From the NCBI GenBank assembly GCA_964476375.1, contig CAYYZW010000001.1, positions 1-30,540 of the forward strand: a DNA stretch of 30,540 bases, read 5' to 3'. The stretch is from SAT2750 sp964476375. GTDB lineage: Bacteria > Planctomycetota > Planctomycetia > Pirellulales > Pirellulaceae. The translations under genes and the position numbers were made by a program. Below, in pieces: positions 23,415-30,540 of this stretch (the first letter of the stretch is position 1; each line of letters opens with the position of its first letter). The notes beneath the pieces were generated by a model. The model had not been told where the DNA came from. It did no database searches and worked only from the letters and a program-made list of their open reading frames with translations.

Positions 23415-24065
23415 TCAGGAACCGTCACGCGCCTTCTGCACGATATCCACATACTGGCGTGCAAGCTGCTCGATTCGCTGCATATCGCCCTTTTCGACGG
23501 CGTCCTTTTCCACCAGGGAACCTCCGATTCCGAGGGCACATGCTCCGGCCTGAAGGAAATCGGCAGCGGTCTCCAGGTTCACGCCGCCGGTTGGCATCAG
23601 GCGTACTTGGGGAAGTGGGCCATGCAGGGCCTTGAGGTAGGCCGGGCCGGTCAGGTCCGAGGGGAAAACTTTGATCACATCGGCACCGGCTTCCCAGGCG
23701 GTAATCACCTCGGTGGGTGTCAATGCACCGGGCATGACCAGCTTGTCATAACGGTTGCAAAGCCGGATCACGTCGAGACTGGTGGAGGGGGAGACGATGA
23801 ACTCAGCCCCGGCAAGGATGGCAGCCCTGGCGGTCTCGCTGTCCAGCACCGTACCTGCTCCCAGCAGGGCGCGGTCGCCGACGCGCTGGTGAACATCCCG
23901 CAGCACATCGATCGCCGCCGGGACGGTGAAAGTGACTTCCATGCAGTCGATCCCACCGGCCAGCAGGGCTTCGGCCACATCGCCAAGAGAATCGCCACTC
24001 GGGGCGCGAATCACCGCCACGATCCCGGATTGCAGTACTCGTGCCAGGCTGTCCTTTCGACTCAT
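23415..24065 (-). CDS. eda: KDPG/KHG aldolase (2-dehydro-3-deoxy-phosphogluconate aldolase)
   Basis: The 216 residues match the family length. It cleaves 2-keto-3-deoxy-6-phosphogluconate to pyruvate and glyceraldehyde-3-phosphate in the Entner-Doudoroff pathway, or acts on the related KHG. The Schiff-base Lys132 lies in 'ADVIKVFPSD'. The proton-relay Glu43 lies in 'IDCMEVTFTVP'. 'LLGAGTVLDSETARAAILAGAEFIVSPS' and 'MPTGGVNLETAADFLQAGACALGIGG' are the standard class I aldolase phosphate-binding strands. A GGGAGGA site precedes ATG 24065. No edd or kdgK gene is adjacent, so it may serve hexuronate or galactonate breakdown instead. The gene diverges from the small membrane protein gene across 181 bp containing an AT-rich 'CTATACAATATGCATACTAT' segment. 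Confidence 0.94.
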   Translation of the reverse strand: MSRKDSLARVLQSGIVAVIRAPSGDSLGDVAEALLAGGIDCMEVTFTVPAAIDVLRDVHQRVGDRALLGAGTVLDSETARAAILAGAEFIVSPSTSLDVIRLCNRYDKLVMPGALTPTEVITAWEAGADVIKVFPSDLTGPAYLKALHGPLPQVRLMPTGGVNLETAADFLQAGACALGIGGSLVEKDAVEKGDMQRIEQLARQYVDIVQKARDGS

Positions 24066-24246
24066 CGAATCCTCCCATCACGGTACCAGGGGCTGCAGGC
24101 CAGGGAGCAAGGCTTTTTCGAACCGGCAGGGTTCAACCACCGTGACTGGCAGCTAGACTCCCTCTATACAATATGCATACTATTCCATGGATGGAGATCA
24201 GCAAGGGCACTCTGGATGATCTTGAGCCTGGAGGAGACGTGCATTC

Positions 24247-24528
24247 ATGTGGGACTTTCTGGCTAGACCGGTCGCACAGGTTGTACTATGGGTGGCGGCT
24301 CTGCTGGTCTTGATGGCGTTTGCCTATTACGCCTTGAGAAAGTATCGGGATCGCATCGACGACGACGTGCAGGGTCCGAATGAATGGCTCGACAATTTTC
24401 GTGAAATGCATGCCGAGGGTGACATTTCCGAAGGGGAATTCCGAAAAGTAAGAACGGTACTGGACGAGAAAGTCCAGCAGGACCTTGATCCGGCCGAGCC
24501 GGACCAGGAACCCCCTGATGGGTTGTAA
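24247..24528 (+). CDS. Small membrane protein of unknown function
   Basis: The protein has 93 residues. A single transmembrane helix (about 9-30, 'AQVVLWVAALLVLMAFAYYAL') is followed by a basic stop-transfer 'RKYRDR' and a hydrophilic tail. The tail segment 'NEWLDNFREMHAEGDISEGEFRKVRTVLDEKV' resembles a SHOCT-like short helical hairpin ('LxxlxxLhxxGxISeeEFxxxKxxLl'). A GGAGGAG site precedes the ATG. Function unknown; a role as a small membrane adaptor is only a guess. It precedes clpX by 269 bp on the same strand. Confidence 0.72.
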   Translation: MWDFLARPVAQVVLWVAALLVLMAFAYYALRKYRDRIDDDVQGPNEWLDNFREMHAEGDISEGEFRKVRTVLDEKVQQDLDPAEPDQEPPDGL

Positions 24529-24538
24529 CGGTTGTAAC
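24521..24538 (+). repeat. Tandem duplication of GGTTGTAAC at a gene end
   Basis: Two identical 9-bp units, GGTTGTAAC, lie head to tail; the first contains the TAA stop of the small membrane protein. A CCGC-GAGA-GCGG mini-hairpin (24542-24553) follows but has no proper T-run. It may be simple slippage. Confidence 0.6.
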
Positions 24539-24761
24539 TGTCCGCGAGAGCGGGCGCAACTTCTTATACCCCTTTTACCGTTCCCTAGTTGCCCTGGATG
24601 GCAGCTTTTAACAACGGAAGATAATGAACGCTCGTCTTAACGAGGCATGGACGCTACACGGTGTGGCCAGAGGGATCGCTGGCGAATATGCATGAGGCTG
24701 TGGTTGTTCCTGGAACGCCACTTCGTCTTTTGGGCCAGGACAAGCGATATGAACTGGATTT

Positions 24762-24780
24762 TATCCACCGCTGGTGGATA
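24762..24780 (+). promoter_or_regulatory. Perfect inverted repeat in the clpX leader next to the ribosome-binding site
   Basis: TATCCACC (24762-24769) and GGTGGATA (24773-24780) are perfect 8-bp arms with a GCT loop. The stem ends six bases before the AAAGGA ribosome-binding site (24786-24791) of clpX. It could form a leader hairpin that affects clpX translation or mRNA life, or act as a DNA operator. The rest of 24529-24797 shows no gene; a second small hairpin (CTCGT/ACGAG, 24631-24644) lies upstream. Confidence 0.5.
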
Positions 24781-24797
24781 ACCCGAAAGGAACTATC

Positions 24798-26102
24798 ATG
24801 CCTACTGGTAAGGACGAGGATGGCGGTCGTCGTGGAAGTACGACGAAGAAAAATGCCTTCTGCTCATTCTGCCGCAAGAGTTACCGGGATGTCGGCCCGC
24901 TGGTCGAGGGTCCCGGGGACGTCTATATCTGCGGTGAGTGTATTGAGCTTTGTGAATCCATCCTGGAACAGGAACAGCGGCGACGTGGAAGCCCCAAGAA
25001 GCTCTTTGGGGAGATTCCCACGCCCCGTGAAATTGTTGCCAGGCTGGATGAATACGTGATTGGACAGGAGATGGCCAAGAAAGTCCTGGCCGTTGCCGTC
25101 CACAACCACTACAAGCGCCTCTCGATCGGATGGGAAGGTGGCGAGGTGGAAATCGAGAAATCGAATATCCTCCTGGTCGGTCCCACCGGAAGCGGGAAGA
25201 CCCTGATGGCTCGAACCCTGGCACGGGTGCTGAATGTGCCGTTCGCTATCGGCGACGCGACCACGCTCACCGAAGCGGGGTACGTGGGGGAAGATGTGGA
25301 AAACCTGCTTTTGAAGCTGCTTCATGCGGCGGATTTTGATGTCGAGGTTGCCCAGCGCGGAGTCCTCTATATTGATGAGATTGACAAGATCGGCAAGACC
25401 AGTCAGAACGTGTCGATCACGCGTGACGTCTCGGGTGAGGGGGTCCAGCAGGCCTTGCTCAAGATGCTCGAGGGGACGGTTGCTAACGTGCCGCCCCAGG
25501 GTGGACGAAAGCACCCCGAGCAGCAGTATATTCAGATCGATACGACGAACATCCTCTTTATCTGCGGTGGGACATTTGTCGGGATCGACGATATTGTCCG
25601 TCGCCGAATCGGTGGTCAAACACTTGGTTTTGGCCAGCAGGTCAGCGCGGGGCCCGAACAGGGACTGGCCGACTTGCTGCCGGAGGTCAATGTCGAGGAC
25701 GTGCTGGAATTCGGGTTGATCCCGGAACTGGTCGGCCGCCTTCCGATCTGCGCCTCGCTCAGCCCGCTGGACGAGGAGAGCATGGTCCGGGTTCTGACCG
25801 AACCACGGAACGCCCTGACCCGGCAGTACGAGAGCCTTTTCCAGATGGAGGACTGCCAGCTCCAGTTCACCGAGAAGGCACTGCAGGCAATCGCTCGCAA
25901 GGCGATGACAAAGGCGACCGGGGCGCGAGCTTTGCGAAGCATTATCGAGGAAGTCATGCTCGATATCATGTATGACCTGCCCGAGAACCGGGGCAGCGGA
26001 TCTTTTGTCCTGGATGAGAAGATCGTCGAGGGGGCGAAGAAGATGTTCAAGTCCCCGGGCAAGAAGTCGTCGCGGAGCAAGCCGCGAAGCAAGAGCGCCT
26101 AA
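24798..26102 (+). CDS. clpX: ATP-dependent Clp protease ATP-binding subunit ClpX
   Basis: The product has 434 residues, typical for ClpX. An N-terminal zinc-binding domain has Cys22, Cys25, Cys45 and Cys48 ('FCSFC', 'YICGEC'). The AAA+ core follows, with Walker A GPTGSGKT (128-135), 'EAGYVGEDVENLLLKLL', Walker B 'GVLYIDEIDKI', the RKH pore loop in 'GGRKHPEQQ', and 'LIPELVGRLP' with sensor regions. ClpX unfolds tagged proteins and feeds them to ClpP in the cytoplasm. No clpP or tig gene is adjacent, unlike the tig-clpP-clpX order in many bacteria. ATG 24798 is chosen because AAAGGA precedes it; an earlier in-frame start at 24774 would lie inside the leader hairpin. The C-terminus is basic and Ser-rich. 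It converges on the aminotransferase gene with only 2 bp between stops. Confidence 0.96.
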   Translation: MPTGKDEDGGRRGSTTKKNAFCSFCRKSYRDVGPLVEGPGDVYICGECIELCESILEQEQRRRGSPKKLFGEIPTPREIVARLDEYVIGQEMAKKVLAVAVHNHYKRLSIGWEGGEVEIEKSNILLVGPTGSGKTLMARTLARVLNVPFAIGDATTLTEAGYVGEDVENLLLKLLHAADFDVEVAQRGVLYIDEIDKIGKTSQNVSITRDVSGEGVQQALLKMLEGTVANVPPQGGRKHPEQQYIQIDTTNILFICGGTFVGIDDIVRRRIGGQTLGFGQQVSAGPEQGLADLLPEVNVEDVLEFGLIPELVGRLPICASLSPLDEESMVRVLTEPRNALTRQYESLFQMEDCQLQFTEKALQAIARKAMTKATGARALRSIIEEVMLDIMYDLPENRGSGSFVLDEKIVEGAKKMFKSPGKKSSRSKPRSKSA

Positions 26103-26104
26103 AG

Positions 26105-27217
26105 TCACGGCGTTCGACAGAGCTTCCTCAGCACCTCGATGCCGCGGGCGATGGTCTCGTCGTCCGCGGCAAACGAGATGCGGAAGTGCGTGTCGCGATT
26201 GCTGAACATGGAACCTGGAATGATCAGCAGGTAATTCTCGATCGCCCGCATGACGAATTCGCTGCCGGAGTCCATCGGTGCCCGTGGGAAGACGTAGAAT
26301 GCTCCCCCGGGCTTGACGATCTCAAAGTCGTCGGCAAGTTCATCGACGATCATGTCCCGCTTACGTCGGTAGTCGGCGACCTGTGACGCGATCGATACTC
26401 CCAGGGCAGTCAGGCCAGCCCACTGGGCCGGCTGGGGAGCACAGACAAAGGTGTACTGCTGAAGCTTGACCATCGTGTCGATGATCTCCGCCGGGCCGTG
26501 GACGACGCCCAGGCGCCATCCGGTCATGGCATGGCTCTTGGAAAATCCGTCAATCACGATCGCCTGTGGGTTGTAGGCCGCCGGGCTGGAAAAAGTCCCG
26601 TCGTAACAGAAGTGCCGGTAGATCTCGTCGGAAACCAGCGCGATGTTATGCCTCGCTGCCAGGTCCGCCAGGGAACGTACTTCCTCCTCGCTCGCGGTCA
26701 CCCCGGTCGGGTTGGCAGGGCTGTTGAGCAGGATCATCTTGGTGCGATCGGTGATCGCCTCCTCGACCCGGTTGACGTCAATCGTGAAATCCGGGTAGGT
26801 GTCGATCAGGACCGGTCGCCCTCCCACAAGCTGTACCAGTGGCTCGTACATGACGAAATAGGGGTCGAAGATGATCACCTCGTCACCCGGGTTGACCAGT
26901 GCCAGCATGGCCAGCACCAGGCCTCCGCTCGTTCCCGAGCTGATCAGCACTGTGCGGTCAGAGTGACCGTACTGCTTGTCCACCTGTCGCTGGAGTTCCT
27001 CCCGGAGCGGAGGAATTCCCTGGCTTAACGAGTATCCGTTCTTGCCTGTTTCAATCGCCTCGATACATGACTGCCGGACCGGCTCGGGGACATCAAAATC
27101 GGGTTGGCCGATGGAAAGGTTGATTGGATCGGGAAGGGAGCGGGCAAGGTCGAAGACCTTGCGGATCCCACTGCTGTCAAACAGTCGCGTGCGTTCGGCG
27201 ATCCATCGCTCGGGCAT
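26105..27217 (-). CDS. Class I/II PLP-dependent aminotransferase
   Basis: The protein has 370 residues. The start ATG 27217 has AGGAGA 6 bases upstream; the frame extends further but without family residues. The fold-type I aminotransferase motifs are in order: 'PINLSIGQPDFDVPE', 'GYSLSQGIPPLREEL', 'SSGTSGGLVLAMLALVNPGDEV', 'LLNSPANPTGV' and 'LVSDEIYRHFCY'. The PLP Schiff-base Lys227 lies in 'DGFSKSHAMTGWRLG'. The C-terminal 'FRISFAAD' carries the carboxylate-binding Arg. It resembles the aspartate/aromatic aminotransferase and LL-diaminopimelate-type groups. The amino acid substrate is not fixed by these motifs. It lies 40 bp downstream of the secreted double-hydrolase gene on the same strand. 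Confidence 0.93.
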   Translation of the reverse strand: MPERWIAERTRLFDSSGIRKVFDLARSLPDPINLSIGQPDFDVPEPVRQSCIEAIETGKNGYSLSQGIPPLREELQRQVDKQYGHSDRTVLISSGTSGGLVLAMLALVNPGDEVIIFDPYFVMYEPLVQLVGGRPVLIDTYPDFTIDVNRVEEAITDRTKMILLNSPANPTGVTASEEEVRSLADLAARHNIALVSDEIYRHFCYDGTFSSPAAYNPQAIVIDGFSKSHAMTGWRLGVVHGPAEIIDTMVKLQQYTFVCAPQPAQWAGLTALGVSIASQVADYRRKRDMIVDELADDFEIVKPGGAFYVFPRAPMDSGSEFVMRAIENYLLIIPGSMFSNRDTHFRISFAADDETIARGIEVLRKLCRTP

Positions 27218-27257
27218 GAGGTCTCCTTGCTTGAATGCGGTGCGTCTGTGGCTGTGG

Positions 27258-29363
27258 TCAGGGTGCCGGGGGTGAACGGAACTGGAATTGCCGGGAATCC
27301 CAGTCAAGCTGTGTCGATGTCTGCTGTACATAGTCCCAGGCAGGGTCGGCCGGCTGGTAAAGAATGACCCGGCTGTTCTCTGCCGCCATGGCAACCGCCT
27401 GTGGCATATCAAGGACTTGCCGCACGCCTAGGAGGAATGGCCCCTGCCGGTGGGATGTGGGGAGCTGGTAAAGGTCCAGCCTCGAGATGTCCTTTTCGAA
27501 CAGGCTGGCATAGAGCGCGATGCCTGCCATCGAGCCGTGGCTCTGGAGCCAGAGCGGAGCGGAAATCTCCAGACGAATCGCCTGGATTGCCCGGCGGACA
27601 TCCCAGCAACGCATGCCGTCGAGTGTCTGTCCCAGCAGGTAAAATCGCCGCTCGTGCTGGTTCTGCTTGAAGGGAGCCGGGTTCCAGGCCGTGGGGCCAA
27701 TGCCGCGTGGCGGGAAGTAGACCATCGCCCAGTCATTGTTCTGAAGCATCTTCTGCTCGCTGGTCCAGGCCTGCTTGTCCTCGGCAGGCAGGCTGCCGAG
27801 GGCAAGTTTCCGGACCGATGCGCATGAGTGGCCGTAGCCGGCGAGCATGGCTTTCCAGTGGTCTTCATCCAGTACGTTGAGGACAAGCAGGGAGGGCTTC
27901 TTTAGATCTTTTCGGTGAGCCATGACCAGGGGCAGGCGAATACCCTGCTGGCTTTCGAACTCGAAGACTCGTACTGTCACGTCCCCGACATCCTCATGGG
28001 TTTTTGTCTCCAGCCTGGGGGGCCCGGCCGTTGCCGGCCAGCCGCGGAAGGACTTTTCCTTCAATTGCCGTTTCCAGCTGTCCGCCTGCTGGTGCCAGGC
28101 TGCAGGGGTCTTTGCGACCGCCGCAGCAGGTGCCGTGGCGACGAAGTCCTCGTGGATGCGGGTGTTTTTCTGGTCGGCCGGCAGTTCGCTGAAGACCTTG
28201 AGTTGCTGCGGCTCAAAGAATTTCGTCGCGGTTGTCTCGAGGAGGTCGGTTTTTCCTCCCTGCAGATGGAAGTTGAACCAGCGGAAGGCATGCACGCGTA
28301 GTTCCTGCGTGTCCTTGTGGGGGCCCGAGGTGATATGCAGGGCGAGCTTGTCGGCAGCATCATAAAGCTGGTAGATGCGACGGACTTTCTGGTGGGTGCG
28401 ATAGACGCCGTCCAGCGGAAAGATCCTGTCACGATCCGTGTTGCTGATCAAGAGTGGGCGAGGTGCGACCAGTGCCGCGATCATCGCATAGTCCCAGCGG
28501 TAAGTGTTGACCATGTACATGCAGTCACAATGGCCTTCCACGCAGCCGTCAACGACATGGTTGCGAAGATCGGTTATCCCGGCGACCGGTACAGCTGTCT
28601 TGATGCGGTCGTCAATCGCGGCAATCCACCAGCTGTAAGCACCTCCTCCACTGCGACCGGTAACCCCCATGCGATCGCCGTCGACTTCCTGGCGCGACTG
28701 CAGGTAATCGAGTGATCGCATGCAGTTCCATGCTTCCACGCCGGCCGGGGTGTAACCCCGGTTGACCCACCACCACATGTTCTCCCGGTAGGTGCCATGG
28801 TGAATTCCCTCGATCTCACCGAGCTGCAGGGTATCGATGGTCAGGCAGACATAACCGTTGCGAGCGAACCAGCTGCCGTGGTGCTGGTAATGTGCCTTGG
28901 CGCCATAGCTCACACCGTCGATCTTGACCTGTCCATGGCCACAGACGTAGAGGATTGCCGGCAGGGGGCCAGGACGATGATTGGGGATGTAGAGGTTGCC
29001 GGTCACATAGAGTCCCGGACGTGACTGGAACTGGACTTTTTCGACCGTGAACTGCTCGTGCTCGGTGCGGCCGGTAATGACCGGTTTCAGGTCCGTCCTG
29101 GCAGGCATCGGGTCCAGGCCCAGCATCTCCAGCAGGCGGCCGCGCAGGAGCGGACGCTGCTTTTTCCACTCGTCAAGCGTGTCAATCTCTTCCAGGCAGG
29201 CATCTTCAAGCTGGCTTGTCTGCTTCTGGAAATAGGATGCGATCATCGCATCGCCATGGTGGGTGGCGGGTTGTGGTGGAGCCTCCTGGGCCGGGCCATG
29301 CAAGGGCAGGCCCAGCAGGACCAGCAGCCATGCCGTTGCCATGTTGCGGTAGTTCATGATCAT
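27258..29363 (-). CDS. Secreted protein with two tandem alpha/beta-hydrolase domains, acetylxylan esterase-like
   Basis: The protein has about 701 residues from ATG 29363, which is preceded by GGAGA. Signal peptide about residues 8-25 ('MATAWLLVLLGLPLHGPA'). The first hydrolase domain (about 90-390) has the nucleophile Ser238 in GVTGRSGGG. A candidate acid is Asp310 or Asp312 ('SNTDRDRIFP'), and a candidate base is His349 ('SGPHKD'). A linker rich in Ala (about 405-430) precedes a second domain (about 450-695) with a possible nucleophile Ser611 in 'QSHGSMAG'. The second domain has no clear Asp/His partner. Such proteins are common in planctomycetes and are often annotated as acetylxylan esterase or dienelactone hydrolase-like enzymes that act on polysaccharide esters. 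The substrate is not assignable here. The product is probably periplasmic. Confidence 0.85.
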   Translation of the reverse strand: MIMNYRNMATAWLLVLLGLPLHGPAQEAPPQPATHHGDAMIASYFQKQTSQLEDACLEEIDTLDEWKKQRPLLRGRLLEMLGLDPMPARTDLKPVITGRTEHEQFTVEKVQFQSRPGLYVTGNLYIPNHRPGPLPAILYVCGHGQVKIDGVSYGAKAHYQHHGSWFARNGYVCLTIDTLQLGEIEGIHHGTYRENMWWWVNRGYTPAGVEAWNCMRSLDYLQSRQEVDGDRMGVTGRSGGGAYSWWIAAIDDRIKTAVPVAGITDLRNHVVDGCVEGHCDCMYMVNTYRWDYAMIAALVAPRPLLISNTDRDRIFPLDGVYRTHQKVRRIYQLYDAADKLALHITSGPHKDTQELRVHAFRWFNFHLQGGKTDLLETTATKFFEPQQLKVFSELPADQKNTRIHEDFVATAPAAAVAKTPAAWHQQADSWKRQLKEKSFRGWPATAGPPRLETKTHEDVGDVTVRVFEFESQQGIRLPLVMAHRKDLKKPSLLVLNVLDEDHWKAMLAGYGHSCASVRKLALGSLPAEDKQAWTSEQKMLQNNDWAMVYFPPRGIGPTAWNPAPFKQNQHERRFYLLGQTLDGMRCWDVRRAIQAIRLEISAPLWLQSHGSMAGIALYASLFEKDISRLDLYQLPTSHRQGPFLLGVRQVLDMPQAVAMAAENSRVILYQPADPAWDYVQQTSTQLDWDSRQFQFRSPPAP

Positions 29364-29496
29364 GCTGTCTCCGGATCCGTCGTCCTGTCTTGTTATTCTC
29401 TGGAAGCCTGGTGCCTCACCGTGCCTTATTGTCACTGCCCATGATAGCGTAAGAAAAATTCCCGGAGGGAGGGGGATTGGAGTCCATGTGGTTTAA

Positions 29497-29525
29497 TTGT
29501 GGCTTCCCTGGATAACCTTTATAGT
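29497..29525 (+). promoter_or_regulatory. Sigma70-like promoter of the first zinc-ribbon gene
   Basis: TTGTGG (29497-29502), a 17-bp spacer and TATAGT (29520-29525) fit a housekeeping promoter. Transcription would start near 29532, giving a 33-base leader with GGGGAG (29552-29557) 7 bases before the GTG start. The paralogue downstream has a similar TTGTGA-N17-TATATT element. Confidence 0.5.
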
Positions 29526-29564
29526 GAAACGGACGTGTGGGTTTAACCATCGGGGAGTTTCTCA

Positions 29565-30125
29565 GTGAACAATCAGATCATCGCATCCTGTTCCAGCTGC
29601 CAGGCGCAGTTTCAAGTATCCTCCGATCTGGTTGGGAAACAGGGGCGCTGTCCCCAGTGCCAGGCAACCTTCACGATTGGTGGTGCGACCCCGTCGCCGA
29701 ATCCCGATCCGCGGCAGCCTGGAGCAGCGTTTCCACCGCCGAGTGCTGATCCACGCCAGCCCGGCTCGGCTCCCCATCCCCAGCAGTTCCCTCCCCAAGC
29801 GGGAGTACCTCCGCAACAGCAGTTTCCTCCGCAGCAGTTTTATGGTGCTCCGATGGGAATGGGTGCAGGCAGGATGGAACCTCATCGAGGTGGCGTGATT
29901 CTCGCCCTGGGCCTGATAGGGTTTTTTGTCTTCTTGCCACTTTGCATTGTTGCTATCGTGATGGGAAAAGCCGATCTGAAGAAAATGGACGCGGGCCTGA
30001 TGGATCCAACGGGTCGCGGGTCGACCAACGCCGGAGTGATCCTGAGCTGGGTTGCCATTGGTATCACAATCGCAGTAATCGCTCTGATCTGTGTCCTGAT
30101 GGGCGCGGTTGGGGCACAGTTTTAG
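29565..30125 (+). CDS. MJ0042-type zinc-ribbon protein with DUF4190-like membrane domain
   Basis: The protein has 186 residues with a GTG start; GGGGAG lies 7 bases upstream. A zinc ribbon at residues 9-32 has Cys9, Cys12, Cys29 and Cys32 ('CSSCQAQFQV...GRCPQCQ'), the MJ0042 pattern. A Pro/Gln-rich linker (about 40-100, 'PQQQFPPQQF') leads to two transmembrane helices. The segments 'GVILALGLIGFFVFLPLCIVAIVMGKADL' and 'STNAGVILSWVAIGITIAVIALICVLMG' flank a conserved 'DLKKMDAGLMDPTGRG' loop, as in DUF4190-like proteins. It is likely an inner-membrane protein with a cytoplasmic zinc ribbon; its function is unknown. A paralogue with the same ribbon follows 200 bp downstream, so the pair arose by tandem duplication. 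It diverges from the double-hydrolase gene. Confidence 0.88.
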   Translation: MNNQIIASCSSCQAQFQVSSDLVGKQGRCPQCQATFTIGGATPSPNPDPRQPGAAFPPPSADPRQPGSAPHPQQFPPQAGVPPQQQFPPQQFYGAPMGMGAGRMEPHRGGVILALGLIGFFVFLPLCIVAIVMGKADLKKMDAGLMDPTGRGSTNAGVILSWVAIGITIAVIALICVLMGAVGAQF

Positions 30126-30251
30126 TACGTAGGAAATGGAATCGTTTCTGTCCCTTTCTGGTGGCGGGTGCCCCTTGCTATCAGGTCGCCTTCTTTGATG
30201 GGTTTTTCTTCCTGTGGCCGTGGTCAGGCAGACACGAGGGTACTGAATTAT

Positions 30252-30281
30252 TTTGTGATTCTGATCACAAACCCGTATATT
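30252..30281 (+). promoter_or_regulatory. CRP-family-type palindrome overlapping the promoter of the second zinc-ribbon gene
   Basis: TTTGTGAT (30252-30259) and ATCACAAA (30264-30271) form a perfect 20-bp palindrome with a TCTG centre. It includes TGTGA-N6-TCACA, the CRP/FNR-superfamily consensus. A promoter overlaps it: TTGTGA (30253-30258), a 17-bp spacer and TATATT (30276-30281). Transcription would start near 30288. The site centre is about 26 bp upstream of that start, over the -35, a position more typical of repression than of activation. Confidence 0.55.
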
Positions 30282-30325
30282 GGCAGGCTGTTTCTCATCA
30301 AGAAGTGACACAAGGAGATGCACGG

Positions 30326-30540
30326 TGAACGACAAGATGACTGCTGCCTGCCCAAACTGTAATGCGCAGTTTCAGGTTTCTTCAGCTCTGGCAGGAAAAC
30401 AGGGGAAATGTCCCAAGTGCCAGTCAGTCTTTACGATCGGGGGAGGGGCTCCTCCGCAGCAGCAGTTCGCTCCTCCACCGGCAGCTCCTCCACAGCAGCA
30501 GTTCGCTCCTCCACCGGCAGCTCCTCCACAGCAGCAGTTC
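30326..30540 (+). CDS. Second MJ0042-type zinc-ribbon protein (3' end outside window)
   Basis: The GTG start at 30326 follows AAGGAG by about 8 bases. The 71 visible residues hold a zinc ribbon with Cys9, Cys12, Cys29 and Cys32 ('CPNCNAQFQV..GKCPKCQ'), at exactly the same positions as in the upstream paralogue. The ribbon then gives way to a repetitive Pro/Gln/Ala linker built from 12-residue units (QQQFAPPPAAPP). The frame is open at the window end. A membrane domain like that of the paralogue is likely but not visible. Its promoter carries a CRP-type palindrome that the paralogue's promoter lacks, so the pair may be regulated differently. Confidence 0.82.
30448..30540 (+). repeat. 36-bp in-frame tandem repeat
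   Basis: The units 30448-30483 and 30484-30519 differ at one base (CCG versus CCA), and a third copy begins at 30520 and runs off the window. Each encodes APPQQQFAPPPA in phase. Near identity suggests recent expansion by slippage, and copy number may vary between strains. Confidence 0.9.

Noticed and set aside
24864..26108. Minus-strand open frame of 414 codons opposite clpX
   Set aside because: The plus strand encodes a complete ClpX; the antisense frame is a by-product of codon bias.
1..30540. tRNA or rRNA genes, CRISPR arrays, insertion sequences or prophage genes
   Set aside because: None seen on reading both strands: no T-arm motifs in a cloverleaf context, no spaced direct repeats, and no transposase or integrase motifs.

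Overview
This window looks like a piece of a Planctomycetota chromosome of fairly high, even G+C. The call rests on gene content. There is an ECF-type sigma factor overlapping a Ser/Thr kinase gene, an EF-G with the AHIDSGKT P-loop typical of the spd/mitochondrial EF-G1 lineage, and a secreted PQQ-like propeller with a 'WPMWRHDAGRSA' start. It also holds a secreted sialidase, large secreted hydrolases, and paired MJ0042-type zinc-ribbon/DUF4190-like proteins. No rRNA, tRNA, CRISPR array or insertion sequence was seen. About 22 genes are supported, two of them cut by the window edges.

Left part (1-7.3 kb): mostly exported proteins on the minus strand. These are a PQQ-like propeller (partial), a flavoprotein with a C-terminal triheme cytochrome module, a sialidase, a thioredoxin-like protein and a Tat-exported protein. 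A small lipoprotein sits among them on the plus strand. Two of these genes carry an in-frame stop with an intact, family-consistent reading frame on both sides. One is a TAG in the flavocytochrome (1944-1946). The other is a TGA in the thioredoxin-like protein (6112-6114), followed at a suitable distance by a stem-loop resembling a bacterial SECIS element. The second is the best candidate for something new here, a selenoprotein.

Centre (7.3-17.2 kb): fusA (minus) is followed by a four-gene plus-strand cluster. It encodes a CocE/X-Pro-type hydrolase, an organophosphate:phosphate antiporter-like MFS permease, a LicC-like nucleotidyltransferase and a stand-alone MetE-like zinc methyltransferase. 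The last three are tightly packed and may form an undescribed pathway. It meets a convergent S9 peptidase gene, and their two stop codons share the bases CTAG.

Right part (17.3-30.5 kb): this starts with an ECF sigma factor and a kinase carrying an N-terminal cyclic-nucleotide-binding domain. Next come a solA-like amine oxidase, holA with a near-leaderless promoter, a secreted Pro-rich protein, eda, a small membrane protein, clpX, a class I aminotransferase and a secreted double alpha/beta-hydrolase. It ends with two tandem zinc-ribbon paralogues. The second paralogue has a perfect CRP-family-type palindrome over its -35 element. The genes do not form one pathway; the recurring themes are export, redox chemistry and signal transduction.
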